Assembly: GCA_005223085.1 (NCBI GenBank)
Contig: NJBP01000005.1
Coordinates: 1-64,000, forward strand
Origin: Candidatus Aerophobetes bacterium Ae_b3b
Lineage (GTDB): Bacteria > Aerophobota > Aerophobia > Aerophobales > AE-B3A
Length of the DNA stretch: 64,000 nt
Reading direction: 5' to 3'
The notes beneath the pieces are model-generated. The model was not told the DNA's origin. It saw nothing but the letters and a program-made list of their open reading frames with translations, and did no database searches. The position numbers and the translations under genes were made by a program. How positions within the stretch are numbered: the stretch's first letter is position 1; every line of letters begins with the position of its first letter. Shown here in pieces: positions 32,736 through 40,895 of the stretch.

Positions 32736-33278
32736 GGTAGCCGCAGGCTTCAGCCTGCGTAGAGAAATGATAAACAGAAATGTTAGAGAAAAGAAACACC
32801 GGTTACCTCTGCACTGCTACCTGGGGCAGGTAAGGGTAACCTTCACTCTTTGTATTGAAGACAAAAGACCCTTTTTTGTGGAAAAGGCAATAGTGGATAA
32901 GTTCATAGAAATCCTAAGAGAAGCGAAGGAAAAGTATAATTGTAAAAATTGGGTATATATGTTCATGCCAGATCATTTGCACGTCGTTAATGAAGGTATT
33001 TCAGACAGTTCTGATTTATGGAAAATGATGAATTTTTTCAAACAAAAGACTGGTTTTTGGCTATCGCGGAATAAAAAAGGAACGAAATGGCAAAAAGATT
33101 TTTATGACCATGTTCATCGGAAAGAAGATGATTTAAAGAAGCACATAATCTACATTCTGGATAATCCAGTAAGAAAAGGGTTAGTCTCTGATTGGAAAGA
33201 TTATCCTTCCAAAGGGTCACTGGATTTTAGCTTGGAAGATATTATTTCATGAAACGCAGGATAAATCCTGCGGCTACC
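32736..33278 (+). mobile_element. RAYT element flanked by inverted REP hairpins, inserted between ribBA and ribH
   Basis: The left end GGTAGCCGCAGGCTTCAGCC continues TGCG, and the right end is ACGCAGGATAAATCCTGCGG followed by CTACC. The ends are inverted copies of one REP, each with an internal CGCAGG/CCTGCG hairpin. The transposase gene lies between them. This is the structure expected for REP-associated tyrosine transposases (IS200-related Y1 HUH enzymes). No target duplication is expected and none is seen. Confidence 0.8.
32767..33252 (+). CDS. REP-associated tyrosine transposase (Y1 HUH, RAYT)
   Basis: A 161-residue Y1 transposase-like enzyme. The HUH metal motif is HLH in MPDHLHVV (about residue 69), and the catalytic Tyr is in [15 protein letters not shown] (about residue 132). 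[20 protein letters not shown] and [16 protein letters not shown] are typical RAYT blocks. It nicks single-stranded DNA at REP sequences to spread them. The start is placed at ATG 32767, after the left REP; the frame is open through the REP but that part is non-coding. All key residues are present, so it may be active, and REP pairs with the same ends occur at 5324 and 39619. Confidence 0.88.
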   Translation: MINRNVREKKHRLPLHCYLGQVRVTFTLCIEDKRPFFVEKAIVDKFIEILREAKEKYNCKNWVYMFMPDHLHVVNEGISDSSDLWKMMNFFKQKTGFWLSRNKKGTKWQKDFYDHVHRKEDDLKKHIIYILDNPVRKGLVSDWKDYPSKGSLDFSLEDIIS

Positions 33279-33329
33279 AATTCAAAAAAGGCAAATATTT
33301 TTGACAATACCGCCGAATGGGAGGAAGTT

Positions 33330-33797
33330 ATGAAAAATTATAAAGGGAAGATAAGGGGTAAAGGACTAAGATTTGGAATAATAGTTTCACGTTTTAATGA
33401 GTTTGTCACTGAGAAACTTTTGGAAGGAGCCCTGGACGCACTCGAGAGGCATGAGGTGGAGGAAGAAAATATTGAGATTATTTGGGTTCCTGGTTCTTTT
33501 GAAATCTCGGCTCTAGCCTCAAAGCTAGCCAAAAAGGAAAGATTTAATGCTCTGATCTGCTTGGGGGCTATTATTCGGGGTGAGACACCTCATTTTGAGC
33601 TGATATCATCTCAAGTAGCTCGAGGAATCGCCACCTTAGCTTTAAAGGAAGAAATCCCCGTTATTTTTGGAGTCATTACTGCCGATACTTTGGAGCAGGC
33701 AATCGAGAGAGCAGGTACTAAAGCAGGAAACCGAGGTTGGAACGCAGCCGTGTCTGCTATGGAAATGGTGGATCTTTATCAACAGGTGCAGAAATAG
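33330..33797 (+). CDS. ribH: 6,7-dimethyl-8-ribityllumazine synthase
   Basis: A 155-residue lumazine synthase. Substrate-binding segments are [20 protein letters not shown] (residues 15-34), [30 protein letters not shown] with catalytic His, and [14 protein letters not shown], with [13 protein letters not shown] at the end. It condenses the RibBA product DHBP with the pyrimidine intermediate. ATG 33330 has GGGAGGAAG upstream and matches the family start; the frame is open further up through the REP. It belonged to the same operon as ribBA before the RAYT insertion. Confidence 0.93.
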   Translation: MKNYKGKIRGKGLRFGIIVSRFNEFVTEKLLEGALDALERHEVEEENIEIIWVPGSFEISALASKLAKKERFNALICLGAIIRGETPHFELISSQVARGIATLALKEEIPVIFGVITADTLEQAIERAGTKAGNRGWNAAVSAMEMVDLYQQVQK

Positions 33798-34702
33798 CTA
33801 GAGGAAATACAAAGAGGGCCAACACCAAGATCTGGACAGTTAAGAAGAGCCTCAAGTGGGCTACCCGGTATTTGGAAGAAAGAGGAATCGAGAATCCCTG
33901 CCTGACCTCGGAACTTCTACTGAGTCAACTTTTACAGAAGAAACGTTTCCATCTTTATCTTGACGGGGATCGAGATCTTCCTGGTTCAGTTCGTACCCTT
34001 TTCCTAAATTTGGTCAAAAAGCGTGGTCAATATGTCCCCCTATCTTATCTTACCGGCAGCCAAGATTTCATGGGTTACAGTTTCAAGGTGAATCCGAGGG
34101 TCTACATACCCCGTCCTGAGACCGAGATATTAGTAGAAAAGGTTCTTGAAGTAACTAGTTTGCCAAGAGGAAGAGAATTTATTGCCGTTGATCTGGGAAC
34201 GGGCTGTGGAAATATTGCCATAACTTTAGCCAAGCAATTAGAAAGATCAAGGATCTGGGCGGTCGATATTTCACCCGAGTCTTTGGAAGTCGCCAGATGC
34301 AATGCCCAATTGCATTATGTGGATAAAAAGGTTGAGTTTTTAAGGGGAGATTTATTTACTCCTCTTATCAGGCTAGGCTTAGAGAGAAGAGTTGATTTAG
34401 TAATTTCCAATCCTCCCTATGTAGCCTCCACTCAGATGAAGAATTTGCCACCTGAGGTAAGAAAAGAACCGAAGGTGGCTCTGGAAGGCGGGGAAGAAGG
34501 ATTGAGTGTGCATAGAAGAATTATCTGGCAAGCTCCTCGTTTTTTGAATAGAGGAGGTCTTCTTGCTCTAGAGATTGGATGCGGTCAGGTCAAGATTATA
34601 AAGGATTTAATTTCGGCCCAACCTCAGCTTTTACCTCCTAAGATTGTCTCGGATTACCAAGGAAAGGAACGGGTAGTGCTTACAAGGAAAAGAAGTGATT
34701 AG
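33737..34702 (+). CDS. prmC: Peptide chain release factor N5-glutamine methyltransferase
   Basis: A Rossmann SAM methyltransferase modifying the GGQ glutamine of RF1/RF2. Landmarks are [26 protein letters not shown] (SAM site), and the catalytic [10 protein letters not shown]. The start is problematic. The family N-terminus ([20 protein letters not shown]) begins right after an ATC codon at 33830-33832, where homologues have Met. The only canonical in-frame start that keeps it is ATG 33737, which overlaps ribH by 61 bp and adds 31 unlikely residues. I give that start with low confidence in the first 31 residues; translation from ATC 33830 would give about 290 residues, the usual family length. 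Confidence 0.85.
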   Translation: MERSRVCYGNGGSLSTGAEIARGNTKRANTKIWTVKKSLKWATRYLEERGIENPCLTSELLLSQLLQKKRFHLYLDGDRDLPGSVRTLFLNLVKKRGQYVPLSYLTGSQDFMGYSFKVNPRVYIPRPETEILVEKVLEVTSLPRGREFIAVDLGTGCGNIAITLAKQLERSRIWAVDISPESLEVARCNAQLHYVDKKVEFLRGDLFTPLIRLGLERRVDLVISNPPYVASTQMKNLPPEVRKEPKVALEGGEEGLSVHRRIIWQAPRFLNRGGLLALEIGCGQVKIIKDLISAQPQLLPPKIVSDYQGKERVVLTRKRSD

Positions 34703-34781
34703 TGGTCAGGGTTTAATGAAAAACCAAGAGAGTTACCTAAGGCCTTGATTTCTTGATCAATAGTTTCTTTTCTTGAGATTT

Positions 34782-35030
34782 AGGAATTTATACACTTGTC
34801 GAAAGACATTTTCTGGTCCGAAGGAGGCGCAGCCGGAGCCTTATAGGAGCTACCTTAACGAAGCTTCGAGTTGAGGAAAAAGAAAGACGTGATGTCTGAG
34901 GAGCAGAGCGACGAGTTTCACGTCTTTCCCGGCCGTTAAGGTGCCGCAGGCAACGAGAAGCTGAGCAGAAATAATAAAAGGCTACTATACAGCGACGGAA
35001 GAAAATTGTCCTGAGACATTTTTTTGAGGA
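34782..35030 (+). ncRNA. Structured leader RNA before mrdA (homologous to the recA leader)
   Basis: Homologue of 25571-25780. The closing helix pairs TGTCGAAAGACATTTTC (34797-34813) with GAAAATTGTCCTGAGACA (35001-35018), again with the tandem G.A/A.G mismatch. The second hairpin is CCTTAAC (34853-34859) with GTTGAGG (34870-34876), where one U-A pair has become U.G. The third is AAAGACGTGA (34883-34892) with TCACGTCTTT (34918-34927). About 25 extra nt are inserted after the third stem. The mrdA Shine-Dalgarno GAGGAG follows the closing helix. It occupies most of the 335-bp gap between prmC and mrdA. Confidence 0.65.
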
Positions 35031-35037
35031 GTAAATT

Positions 35038-36804
35038 TTGGTTCCAGTAAGAGGCAAAAGAAAGAGATTTGAGACAAGGATTAAGATTTTATGGGTTGTC
35101 ATAGTCTGTAGTTTTCTCATTCTTCTGGCAAGGATAGCCTGGCTGCAATTAATAGAAGGAGAAAGATATCTTCGTATTTCTAAGAATTCTCGCCTTCAAC
35201 TCCTTCCTCTTCCTTGTACCCGAGGTCTCATTTTGGATAGAAATGGTAAGAAGTTAACTCACAATGAGGCCTCATTTTCAGTAGGGGTAATTCCATCCAA
35301 TGTAAGCAATCCAGACCATCTTCTTGATCGTCTAGCTATTATCTTAAAGCTAGATAAAAAGGCTATTCTGGAAAGAATTCGCCGGGCCCCCAATCCTTTT
35401 AAACCTGTGGTGTTGAAAAAAAATGTGGGTATGTCTACCGTGACTTTTCTCCTGGAGAGAGAGGAAGAGTTTCCCGGAGTTGTCATTATTGCCCAACCAG
35501 TACGTACTTATCTTTACGGCGGACTCGCCTCTCATCTTCTTGGTCACCTGGGAGAGGTGAACCAAGCCGAGCTTGCCCTTAGTTCTGGCTATGGCATCGA
35601 GTTGGGAGATCTGGTGGGGAAGATGGGAGTAGAAAAGGTATGCAATAGATATCTACAAGGAGAAAAGGGAGGTAAACAAATAGAAGTAGATGCTCATGGC
35701 CGCGCCTTAAGAACAATTTCCGAGAAAGATCCTGTCCCAGGTCATAGTCTCTATTTAACCATAGATCTTCGAATGCAGGAGATTGCTGAAAAAGAGTTGG
35801 GAGAAAGGAAAGGGGTGGTATTGATTGGTGATCCATATACCGGAGGGATCTTTGCTTTGGTGAGTTACCCTGGCTTTGATCCAAATCTTTTTTCCTGGGG
35901 TATATCAGAAAGTGAGTGGAATAGATTAAGAGATGAACCTTTGCATCCCCTGGAGAATCGAGCTACCAGGGGAGAATATCCTCTTGGTTCCGCTATTAAA
36001 GTCATAACTGCTTCAGCGGCTCTGGAGGAGGGAATTATTAGCAAGGAGGATACTTTCTTTTGTGGAGGGAATTTTACCATTGGTAACCGGGTGTTTAAGG
36101 GATGGAAAGAAGAAGGTCATGGGGAAATAAATCTGGAAGAGGCTATTATTCATTCCTGCAATGTCTACTTTTATCAACTGGGCTTGCGCCTGGGAGTAAA
36201 ACGAATAATCCGATACGCTAGTCTCTTTGGTTTAGGGAAGCCCACCGGTATAGATCTTGGGTCTGAGAAGCCAGGGTTTTTACCCACTCGCGATTGGAAG
36301 AAGAAACACAAAGGGGAGGCCTGGTATGGAGGGGACACGGTCAATCTCTCCATTGGACAGGGGTATATCTTAGTTACCCCGGTTCAAATGCTTAAAGTCA
36401 TCAGCGTTATAGCCAATGGAGGATATCTGATTAGGCCCTATTTGATAAAGAAAATAGTAAGTCCGAGAGGTGATCTTATTAAGGAATTTCAACCCCCAAA
36501 GATGGAAAGAGTTCCTCTTTCTTCAGCTACACTCAATTTTCTAAGAAGATCCTTAAGGGGCGTAGTGCGGGAAGGGACAGGGTGGCGGGCAGAAAGTAAA
36601 ACAGTGGAAATTTCCGGGAAAACCGGTACGGCAGAGCTATCCGAAGGCGAGAAACCCCATAATTGGTTCATAGGCTATGCTTCATCTACTCATCTCCGTC
36701 TGGCTATCGTGGTTTTGGTAGAAAATCGAGAAGAAGATATACAGATTGCTCCCCAGATTGCCGGAAAAATTTTTTCCCAGATCTTCGAAAAAAATGTACC
36801 CTGA
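35038..36804 (+). CDS. mrdA: Penicillin-binding protein 2, elongasome transpeptidase
   Basis: A 588-residue class B PBP. It has an N-terminal anchor (about 15-35), a dimerisation/pedestal domain starting TRGLILDRNGKKLTHNEASF, and a transpeptidase domain with SxxK as S318-A-I-K321, SxN in HSCNVYFYQL, and KTG in ISGKTGTAELSEG. It cross-links peptidoglycan during rod elongation with RodA, encoded next with an 11-bp overlap. The start is TTG 35038, 7 nt after GAGGAG. The structured leader upstream suggests expression control. mreBCD, often upstream, is absent here. Confidence 0.93.
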   Translation: MVPVRGKRKRFETRIKILWVVIVCSFLILLARIAWLQLIEGERYLRISKNSRLQLLPLPCTRGLILDRNGKKLTHNEASFSVGVIPSNVSNPDHLLDRLAIILKLDKKAILERIRRAPNPFKPVVLKKNVGMSTVTFLLEREEEFPGVVIIAQPVRTYLYGGLASHLLGHLGEVNQAELALSSGYGIELGDLVGKMGVEKVCNRYLQGEKGGKQIEVDAHGRALRTISEKDPVPGHSLYLTIDLRMQEIAEKELGERKGVVLIGDPYTGGIFALVSYPGFDPNLFSWGISESEWNRLRDEPLHPLENRATRGEYPLGSAIKVITASAALEEGIISKEDTFFCGGNFTIGNRVFKGWKEEGHGEINLEEAIIHSCNVYFYQLGLRLGVKRIIRYASLFGLGKPTGIDLGSEKPGFLPTRDWKKKHKGEAWYGGDTVNLSIGQGYILVTPVQMLKVISVIANGGYLIRPYLIKKIVSPRGDLIKEFQPPKMERVPLSSATLNFLRRSLRGVVREGTGWRAESKTVEISGKTGTAELSEGEKPHNWFIGYASSTHLRLAIVVLVENREEDIQIAPQIAGKIFSQIFEKNVP

Positions 36805-37861
36805 TTCTCGACCATACGATTGGCTACTTCTATTGGCGGTCTTAGGTCTTTCTCTGGGTGGACTTTTCCACCTTTATACGATTTCTTTTGTTCATCAGTC
36901 TTATTATTTTTTTCGCCAGATAGCCTGGGTGGGGATAGGATTGGGACTGCTAGTTCTATTTTCTTATCTTCGGATCAGTCTATGGGAGAAGGTAGCTCAT
37001 CTTTTTTATTTGGCAATTTTTATTACCCTCCTTTTGGTATTATTTAGAGGAGAAGGTGCACATGGTGCACAGAGGTGGTTCAGGCTGGGGACATTTAGTT
37101 TCCAGCCCTCTGAGTTTGCTAAACTCAGCCTCATCATTGTTTTAGCTAAGTTGCTGGCTGCCAAGGATAATATAGGATGGAGACAAATAGGTCTATCTTT
37201 TTGTTTTACTTTCCCTTTCCTTATCTTAGTCGCCCTGCAACCTGATCTGGGAAGTGCTCTCATTTTGCTTCCACTTTGGCTGGGGATGCTCTTTTTGGCC
37301 GGTGTCTCTCCGAGAAAGCTTCTTACCATTCTGGGAATAGGGGCATCTTCCTTTCCATTTTTTTATTTATTGTTACGTCCCTATCAAAAGATGCGTATTC
37401 TGACCTTTTTGAATCCCGGTCGAGATCCTCTTGGCACAGGGTGGGCCGTCCTACAGTCTAAGGTTGCTCTAGGTTCAGGAAAATTAGTAGGCAAAGGTAT
37501 TGGAGGAGCTCTTCATACCCAACTCAGTTTTCTTCCTCAACCCTTTACGGATTTTGTATTCGCCAGCATTGGTGAAGAGTGGGGATTTGTTGGAACAGGG
37601 ATTTTTATAGGACTGTATTTTGTCATTATAACTAGAGGCATGAAGATAGCTAGACAATCTACCAATGGTTTTACCAGGCTGGTAAGTGGTGGTCTGATCA
37701 TTCTATTATTTTTCCAGGTTTTTATTACCGTGGGAATGACGATAGGGATCATGCCTGTTACCGGTATGCCTTTACCTCTGGTGAGCTATGGGGGAAGTTC
37801 TATTATAATGTTTTTTCTGGGGATGGGATTATTGCTCAGTATGAAGAGATTCGGGGAATAG
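36794..37861 (+). CDS. rodA: RodA, SEDS peptidoglycan glycosyltransferase
   Basis: A 355-residue SEDS protein with about ten membrane helices. Landmarks are GAHGAQRWFRLGTFSFQPSE, in which the loop arginine and WF.LG are conserved, then PDLGSALILL, and LPQPFTDFVFASIGEEWGFV with the catalytic Asp region, ending PVTGMPLPLVSYGGSS. It polymerises lipid II into glycan strands for elongation with PBP2. ATG 36794 lies inside the last codons of mrdA, so translation is coupled. The stop codon TAG merges with the dispersed 21-bp repeat. Confidence 0.93.
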   Translation: MYPDSRPYDWLLLLAVLGLSLGGLFHLYTISFVHQSYYFFRQIAWVGIGLGLLVLFSYLRISLWEKVAHLFYLAIFITLLLVLFRGEGAHGAQRWFRLGTFSFQPSEFAKLSLIIVLAKLLAAKDNIGWRQIGLSFCFTFPFLILVALQPDLGSALILLPLWLGMLFLAGVSPRKLLTILGIGASSFPFFYLLLRPYQKMRILTFLNPGRDPLGTGWAVLQSKVALGSGKLVGKGIGGALHTQLSFLPQPFTDFVFASIGEEWGFVGTGIFIGLYFVIITRGMKIARQSTNGFTRLVSGGLIILLFFQVFITVGMTIGIMPVTGMPLPLVSYGGSSIIMFFLGMGLLLSMKRFGE

Positions 37862-37881
37862 AGTCCCGAGATATTTCTTGA
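37861..37881 (+). repeat. Dispersed 21-bp repeat, copy after rodA
   Basis: Identical to the copy at 28763-28783 (core AGTCCCGAGATATTTCTTGA). It begins at the last base of the rodA stop codon, and its end forms part of the next -35 box. Confidence 0.7.
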
Positions 37882-37905
37882 CAGTTTTATATCCTTCTGT
37901 ATATT
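37878..37905 (+). promoter_or_regulatory. Sigma-70-type promoter for the aconitase-family gene
   Basis: TTGACA (37878-37883) and TATATT (37900-37905), 16 bp apart. The -35 box overlaps the 3' end of the 21-bp repeat. Confidence 0.5.
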
Positions 37906-37999
37906 GAATGCACCTGAGGTATAGAATTTCAATAATTTCTCTGAATTGTTATCAAGTAAACCTTGGCAATCGAGATATCAGAAAAAAAAGAGGGGAGCA

Positions 38000-38090
38000 G
38001 GCTCGACTTGCTCGAGCGAAGCGAGAGTCGGCTTTGCCGATCGAGCCGTCGAGGGGGGATATTTCCCCCCTCGAGTATCTTGGTGGGGGA
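38000..38090 (+). promoter_or_regulatory. Highly structured leader: three-way junction plus G/C hairpin next to the ribosome-binding site
   Basis: GGCTCGA (38000-38006) pairs with TCGAGCC (38041-38047) around two small hairpins, CTCG/CGAG (38011-38025) and CGGC-TTT-GCCG (38029-38039). It is followed by a 10-bp hairpin CGAGGGGGGA (38050-38059) with TCCCCCCTCG (38064-38073). The C6 tract could alternatively pair with the Shine-Dalgarno GGTGGGGG (38082-38089), so it may control translation of the next gene. Confidence 0.5.
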
Positions 38091-38095
38091 TGGGA

Positions 38096-39376
38096 ATGAC
38101 TTCTGGTTTCACCATGCCAATGACCATTACTGAGAAAATCCTAGCTTCTCATTCTGGAACCACCGAGGTGAAAGAAGGAGAATTTGTCGAGGCTCAAGTC
38201 GATCTTGCATTTGCTAATGACATTACTGCTCCCTTGGCCATAAAGAAGTTTGAGGAGTGGGATGGACAGCGAGTTTTTGATTCAGAAAAAGTGGCTTTTG
38301 TACTCGATCATTTCACACCCAATAAGGATGTAATCACGGCAGACCAATGCAGATTGGTCCGGGAATTTGCGCAGTGCCAAAATATCACCCATTATTTTGA
38401 GGCAGGAGCCTGCGGCATAGAGCATGTTTTGCTCCCGGAAAAGGGACTGGTTCTCCCGGGAGATCTGGTAATTGGAGCTGACTCTCATACCTGTACTGCT
38501 GGAGCTTTGGCTGCCTTTGCCAGTGGAGTAGGCAGTACAGATCTAGCTGCTGTCATGATCACCGGTAAGATCTGGCTTAGGGTCCCCTCAACCATTAGGT
38601 TGACATATCATGGTGAACTTCAGCCATGGACTAGTGCCAAGGATCTGATCCTTTATACAATTGGGGATATAGGCGTTGATGGAGCATCTTATCGGAGTAT
38701 GGAATTCACCGGCAGGGTTCTCTCCAGGCTACGCATGGCGGGGCGATTTACCATGTGTAACATGGCTGTAGAAGCCGGAGCCAAGAATGCCATTGTCGAG
38801 CCAGACGAGGTTACCTTAAATTATATTAAGGGGAGAGGAGAAAGGGATTTCAGCCTTTATTACAGTGATCCTGAGGCTGAATATCTGGAGACGAGGGATT
38901 ACAATGTTAGGAAAATTGAGCCTCAGGTGGCCTTACCGTCTCTACCCGCCAATGTTAGGGGAATATCAGAAGTGGAATCAGTAGCCATCGATCAGACGGT
39001 TATAGGTAGTTGTACTAATGGTCATCTGGAAGACCTAAGAGTTGCTGCAGGAATATTGAAAGGAAAGAAGGTTCATTCAGAGGTTAGGCTGATAATTGTT
39101 CCAGCTACTCCTTTGGTTTACCTCGAGGCTCTAAAAGAAGGATTACTTCAGATTTTCTCAGAGGCAGGTGCACTGATTAGTCCTCCCACCTGTGGACCTT
39201 GCATTGGAGGACATATGGGCGTACTGGGGAAAGGGGAGGTGGCAATTGCCACCACCAATCGTAATTTTAGAGGAAGAATGGGTCATCCTGAAAGTGAAGT
39301 TTATCTAGCTGGTCCAGCAATAGCCGCTGCTTCATCAATTAAGGGCAGGATTGCAGGTCCTGATGAGATAAAATAA
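38096..39376 (+). CDS. Aconitase-family hydro-lyase large subunit (3-isopropylmalate dehydratase/homoaconitase LeuC type)
   Basis: A 426-residue LeuC/HacA-type large subunit. The [4Fe-4S] cysteines lie in VIGSCTNGHLEDL and in PPTCGPCIGGHMG; substrate and base residues lie in VIGADSHTCTAGAL and ATTNRNFRGRMGHPESEVYL. It isomerises 2- and 3-isopropylmalate or a homologous tricarboxylate. The partner small subunit (LeuD), needed for activity and normally next door, is absent: downstream is a promoter and a transposable element. The start is ATG 38096 with GGTGGGGG; ATG 38114 gives the tighter family N-terminus. Substrate class is unresolved. Confidence 0.85.
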   Translation: MTSGFTMPMTITEKILASHSGTTEVKEGEFVEAQVDLAFANDITAPLAIKKFEEWDGQRVFDSEKVAFVLDHFTPNKDVITADQCRLVREFAQCQNITHYFEAGACGIEHVLLPEKGLVLPGDLVIGADSHTCTAGALAAFASGVGSTDLAAVMITGKIWLRVPSTIRLTYHGELQPWTSAKDLILYTIGDIGVDGASYRSMEFTGRVLSRLRMAGRFTMCNMAVEAGAKNAIVEPDEVTLNYIKGRGERDFSLYYSDPEAEYLETRDYNVRKIEPQVALPSLPANVRGISEVESVAIDQTVIGSCTNGHLEDLRVAAGILKGKKVHSEVRLIIVPATPLVYLEALKEGLLQIFSEAGALISPPTCGPCIGGHMGVLGKGEVAIATTNRNFRGRMGHPESEVYLAGPAIAAASSIKGRIAGPDEIK

Positions 39377-39502
39377 AAGAGTGAAGAGAATGATGCCGGT
39401 AGCAGAAAGAATCAGAAGAATTCCTCCTTTGAGAAAAGAATGCAAGAAGCGGTGGAACGAATTGGGTCAGTATTAACCTGATACCCACAGGAAAAATTCG
39501 TC

Positions 39503-39531
39503 TTGACAGTTGGGAGAGGTTTTGTTAAAAT
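39503..39531 (+). promoter_or_regulatory. Strong sigma-70-type promoter for the coiled-coil protein gene
   Basis: Consensus TTGACA (39503-39508) and TAAAAT (39526-39531) with 17-bp spacing. The gap 39377-39790 (414 bp) holds only this promoter, a MITE at 39579-39695 that sits in the 5' untranslated region, and the ribosome-binding site of the gene at 39791. Confidence 0.6.
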
Positions 39532-39578
39532 AACTTTAAAATCGAAGATATTCGACATACACATAAATAGGTGGGCGT

Positions 39579-39695
39579 GTAAATGCTCAGTAAACGCCGT
39601 GTCACATTGAATTTTCAGGGTAGCCGCACCCTTTAGGGTGCGCAGGCTCTGAGCCTTGCGACTACCAAAAATGACGGGGTTCACTGAATACTTAC
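39579..39695. mobile_element. IS66-type MITE, copy 2, with perfect 8-bp target duplication
   Basis: A 117-bp element with terminal inverted repeats: left GTAAATGCTCAGTAAACGCC, right end reversed GTAAGTATTCAGTGAACCCC. It is flanked on both sides by GTGGGCGT (39571-39578 and 39696-39703), a perfect 8-bp target-site duplication. The interior holds REP-type hairpins between GGTAG (39619) and CTACC (39666), shortened relative to copy 1. It lies between a promoter and the gene at 39791. Confidence 0.85.
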
Positions 39696-39790
39696 GTGGG
39701 CGTTAGGTAAAAAGCTGATGATTTGTTGGGAAAGGAGGTGAAAGTAAGGTTTTTTCAAAAATACTTGACGAACGGAGGAGGTTCTGAGAA

Positions 39791-40663
39791 ATGTTAACCA
39801 AGACTTTTTTGAAAAGATGTGGGATGGTAGGATTATTAGCATTCGGTATTCTCTGGACTCAGATGCCGGTTAAGGCCCAAGAAAAGTCGGTGAGAGAACA
39901 ACTCGCAGAAGCTAAAGCGGCAATTGCTGATCAGGTATGGGTAATCGAGCAGATGAAGGATAATTTCTTCAAAGTAACCGGCCAACTAGAGACAGAGATC
40001 AAAAAGCTAAGAGCAATCAATATCGAACAAGCCAGAAAGATTGAAGAGGTCACCAATGTCTATTCGAGAAAAATTCAAGAGTTGGGAGGTGAACTGGATC
40101 GTCTTAAGGCAGCGTACACTAATCTCGAGGCTGTCAATGTTGAGCAGGCTCAAACCATCAAGCAGATCACCGATAACTACTTTGAGGTAACCGGGAAGCT
40201 TGGTGAGGAGCTTGCTATACTCGAGGCTGCCAATGCTGAGCAGGCTCAAACCATCAAGCAGATCACCGATAATTTCTTTAAGGTAACTGGAGAACTCAAC
40301 AGCAAACTGGGTTCACTCGAGGCTGCCAATGCTTCACTCGAGGCTGCCAATGCTGAGCAGGCTCAAACCATCAAGCAGATCACCGATAATTTCTTTAAGG
40401 TAACTGGAGAACTCAACAGCAAACTGGATTCACTCGAGGCTGCCAATGCTTCACTCGAGGCTGCCAATACCGAGCAGGCTCAAACCATCGAACAGATGAG
40501 GGATAATTTCTTGAAGGTAACAGGTAAGCTAAACGAAGAGGCAAATATGCTCAAGGTGACCATAGACGAGCAAGCTGCCACCATCAAAAAACTTAAAGGT
40601 CAGAGAATGCTTCTCGGTCTTGGATTCCTAATAGCCACAGCTGTATTAATAAGTTGTGACTAA
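39791..40663 (+). CDS. Exported coiled-coil protein with tandem 39-residue repeats
   Basis: A 290-residue protein with a signal peptide (residues 8-30, ending VKAQ), a long alpha-helical coiled-coil region, and a C-terminal hydrophobic helix (LLGLGFLIATAVLIS) ending in CD. The coiled coil repeats EQAQTIKQITDNFFKVTGEL with spacers SLEAANASLEAANA; the last complete units have a 39-residue (117-bp) period and are nearly identical in DNA. It resembles envelope stalk or lipoprotein-like filaments in architecture only; no named family is recognised. GGAGGAG precedes the ATG. Its neighbour is another exported coiled-coil protein with LysM, so both may span the periplasm or bind peptidoglycan. Confidence 0.65.
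   Translation: MLTKTFLKRCGMVGLLAFGILWTQMPVKAQEKSVREQLAEAKAAIADQVWVIEQMKDNFFKVTGQLETEIKKLRAINIEQARKIEEVTNVYSRKIQELGGELDRLKAAYTNLEAVNVEQAQTIKQITDNYFEVTGKLGEELAILEAANAEQAQTIKQITDNFFKVTGELNSKLGSLEAANASLEAANAEQAQTIKQITDNFFKVTGELNSKLDSLEAANASLEAANTEQAQTIEQMRDNFLKVTGKLNEEANMLKVTIDEQAATIKKLKGQRMLLGLGFLIATAVLISCD
40141..40500. repeat. Tandem coding repeat, 117-bp period
   Basis: The segment beginning GAGCAGGCTCAAACCATC recurs at about 40142, 40238, 40355 and 40472, i.e. spacings of 96, 117 and 117 bp. The last two intervals are almost identical in DNA, so unit gain or loss by slippage or recombination is likely recent. Confidence 0.75.
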
Positions 40664-40895
40664 GATCATTTGAGAATGACGTGGAAAGAGCCGATTTAAT
40701 GAAACGTATTTCCTCTGTTGTAAGACCATTGGAGTTTCAATAAAATTCCTATGGCTAAAAAAAACAACATTTAGAGGACAAGACGTTTGAGGTTAGGCTC
40801 ATATAAAGAATGAGTAGTGTTTCAATAAAAATGATAGGTTGTTATTATGGATGTGGGAATCATTTGGTAAATAAGTCTTCAAGGGGGTGAAGAAG

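Noticed and set aside
39379-39470. Short frame after the LeuC-type gene (VKRMMPVAERIRRI...), considered as a LeuD start
   Set aside because: No LeuD motif is present and the frame stops after about 30 codons.
40734-40830. Two copies of GTTTCAATAAAA (40734-40745, 40819-40830), CRISPR-like in sequence
   Set aside because: Only two short copies 85 bp apart, no full-length repeat, no regular spacers and no cas genes.
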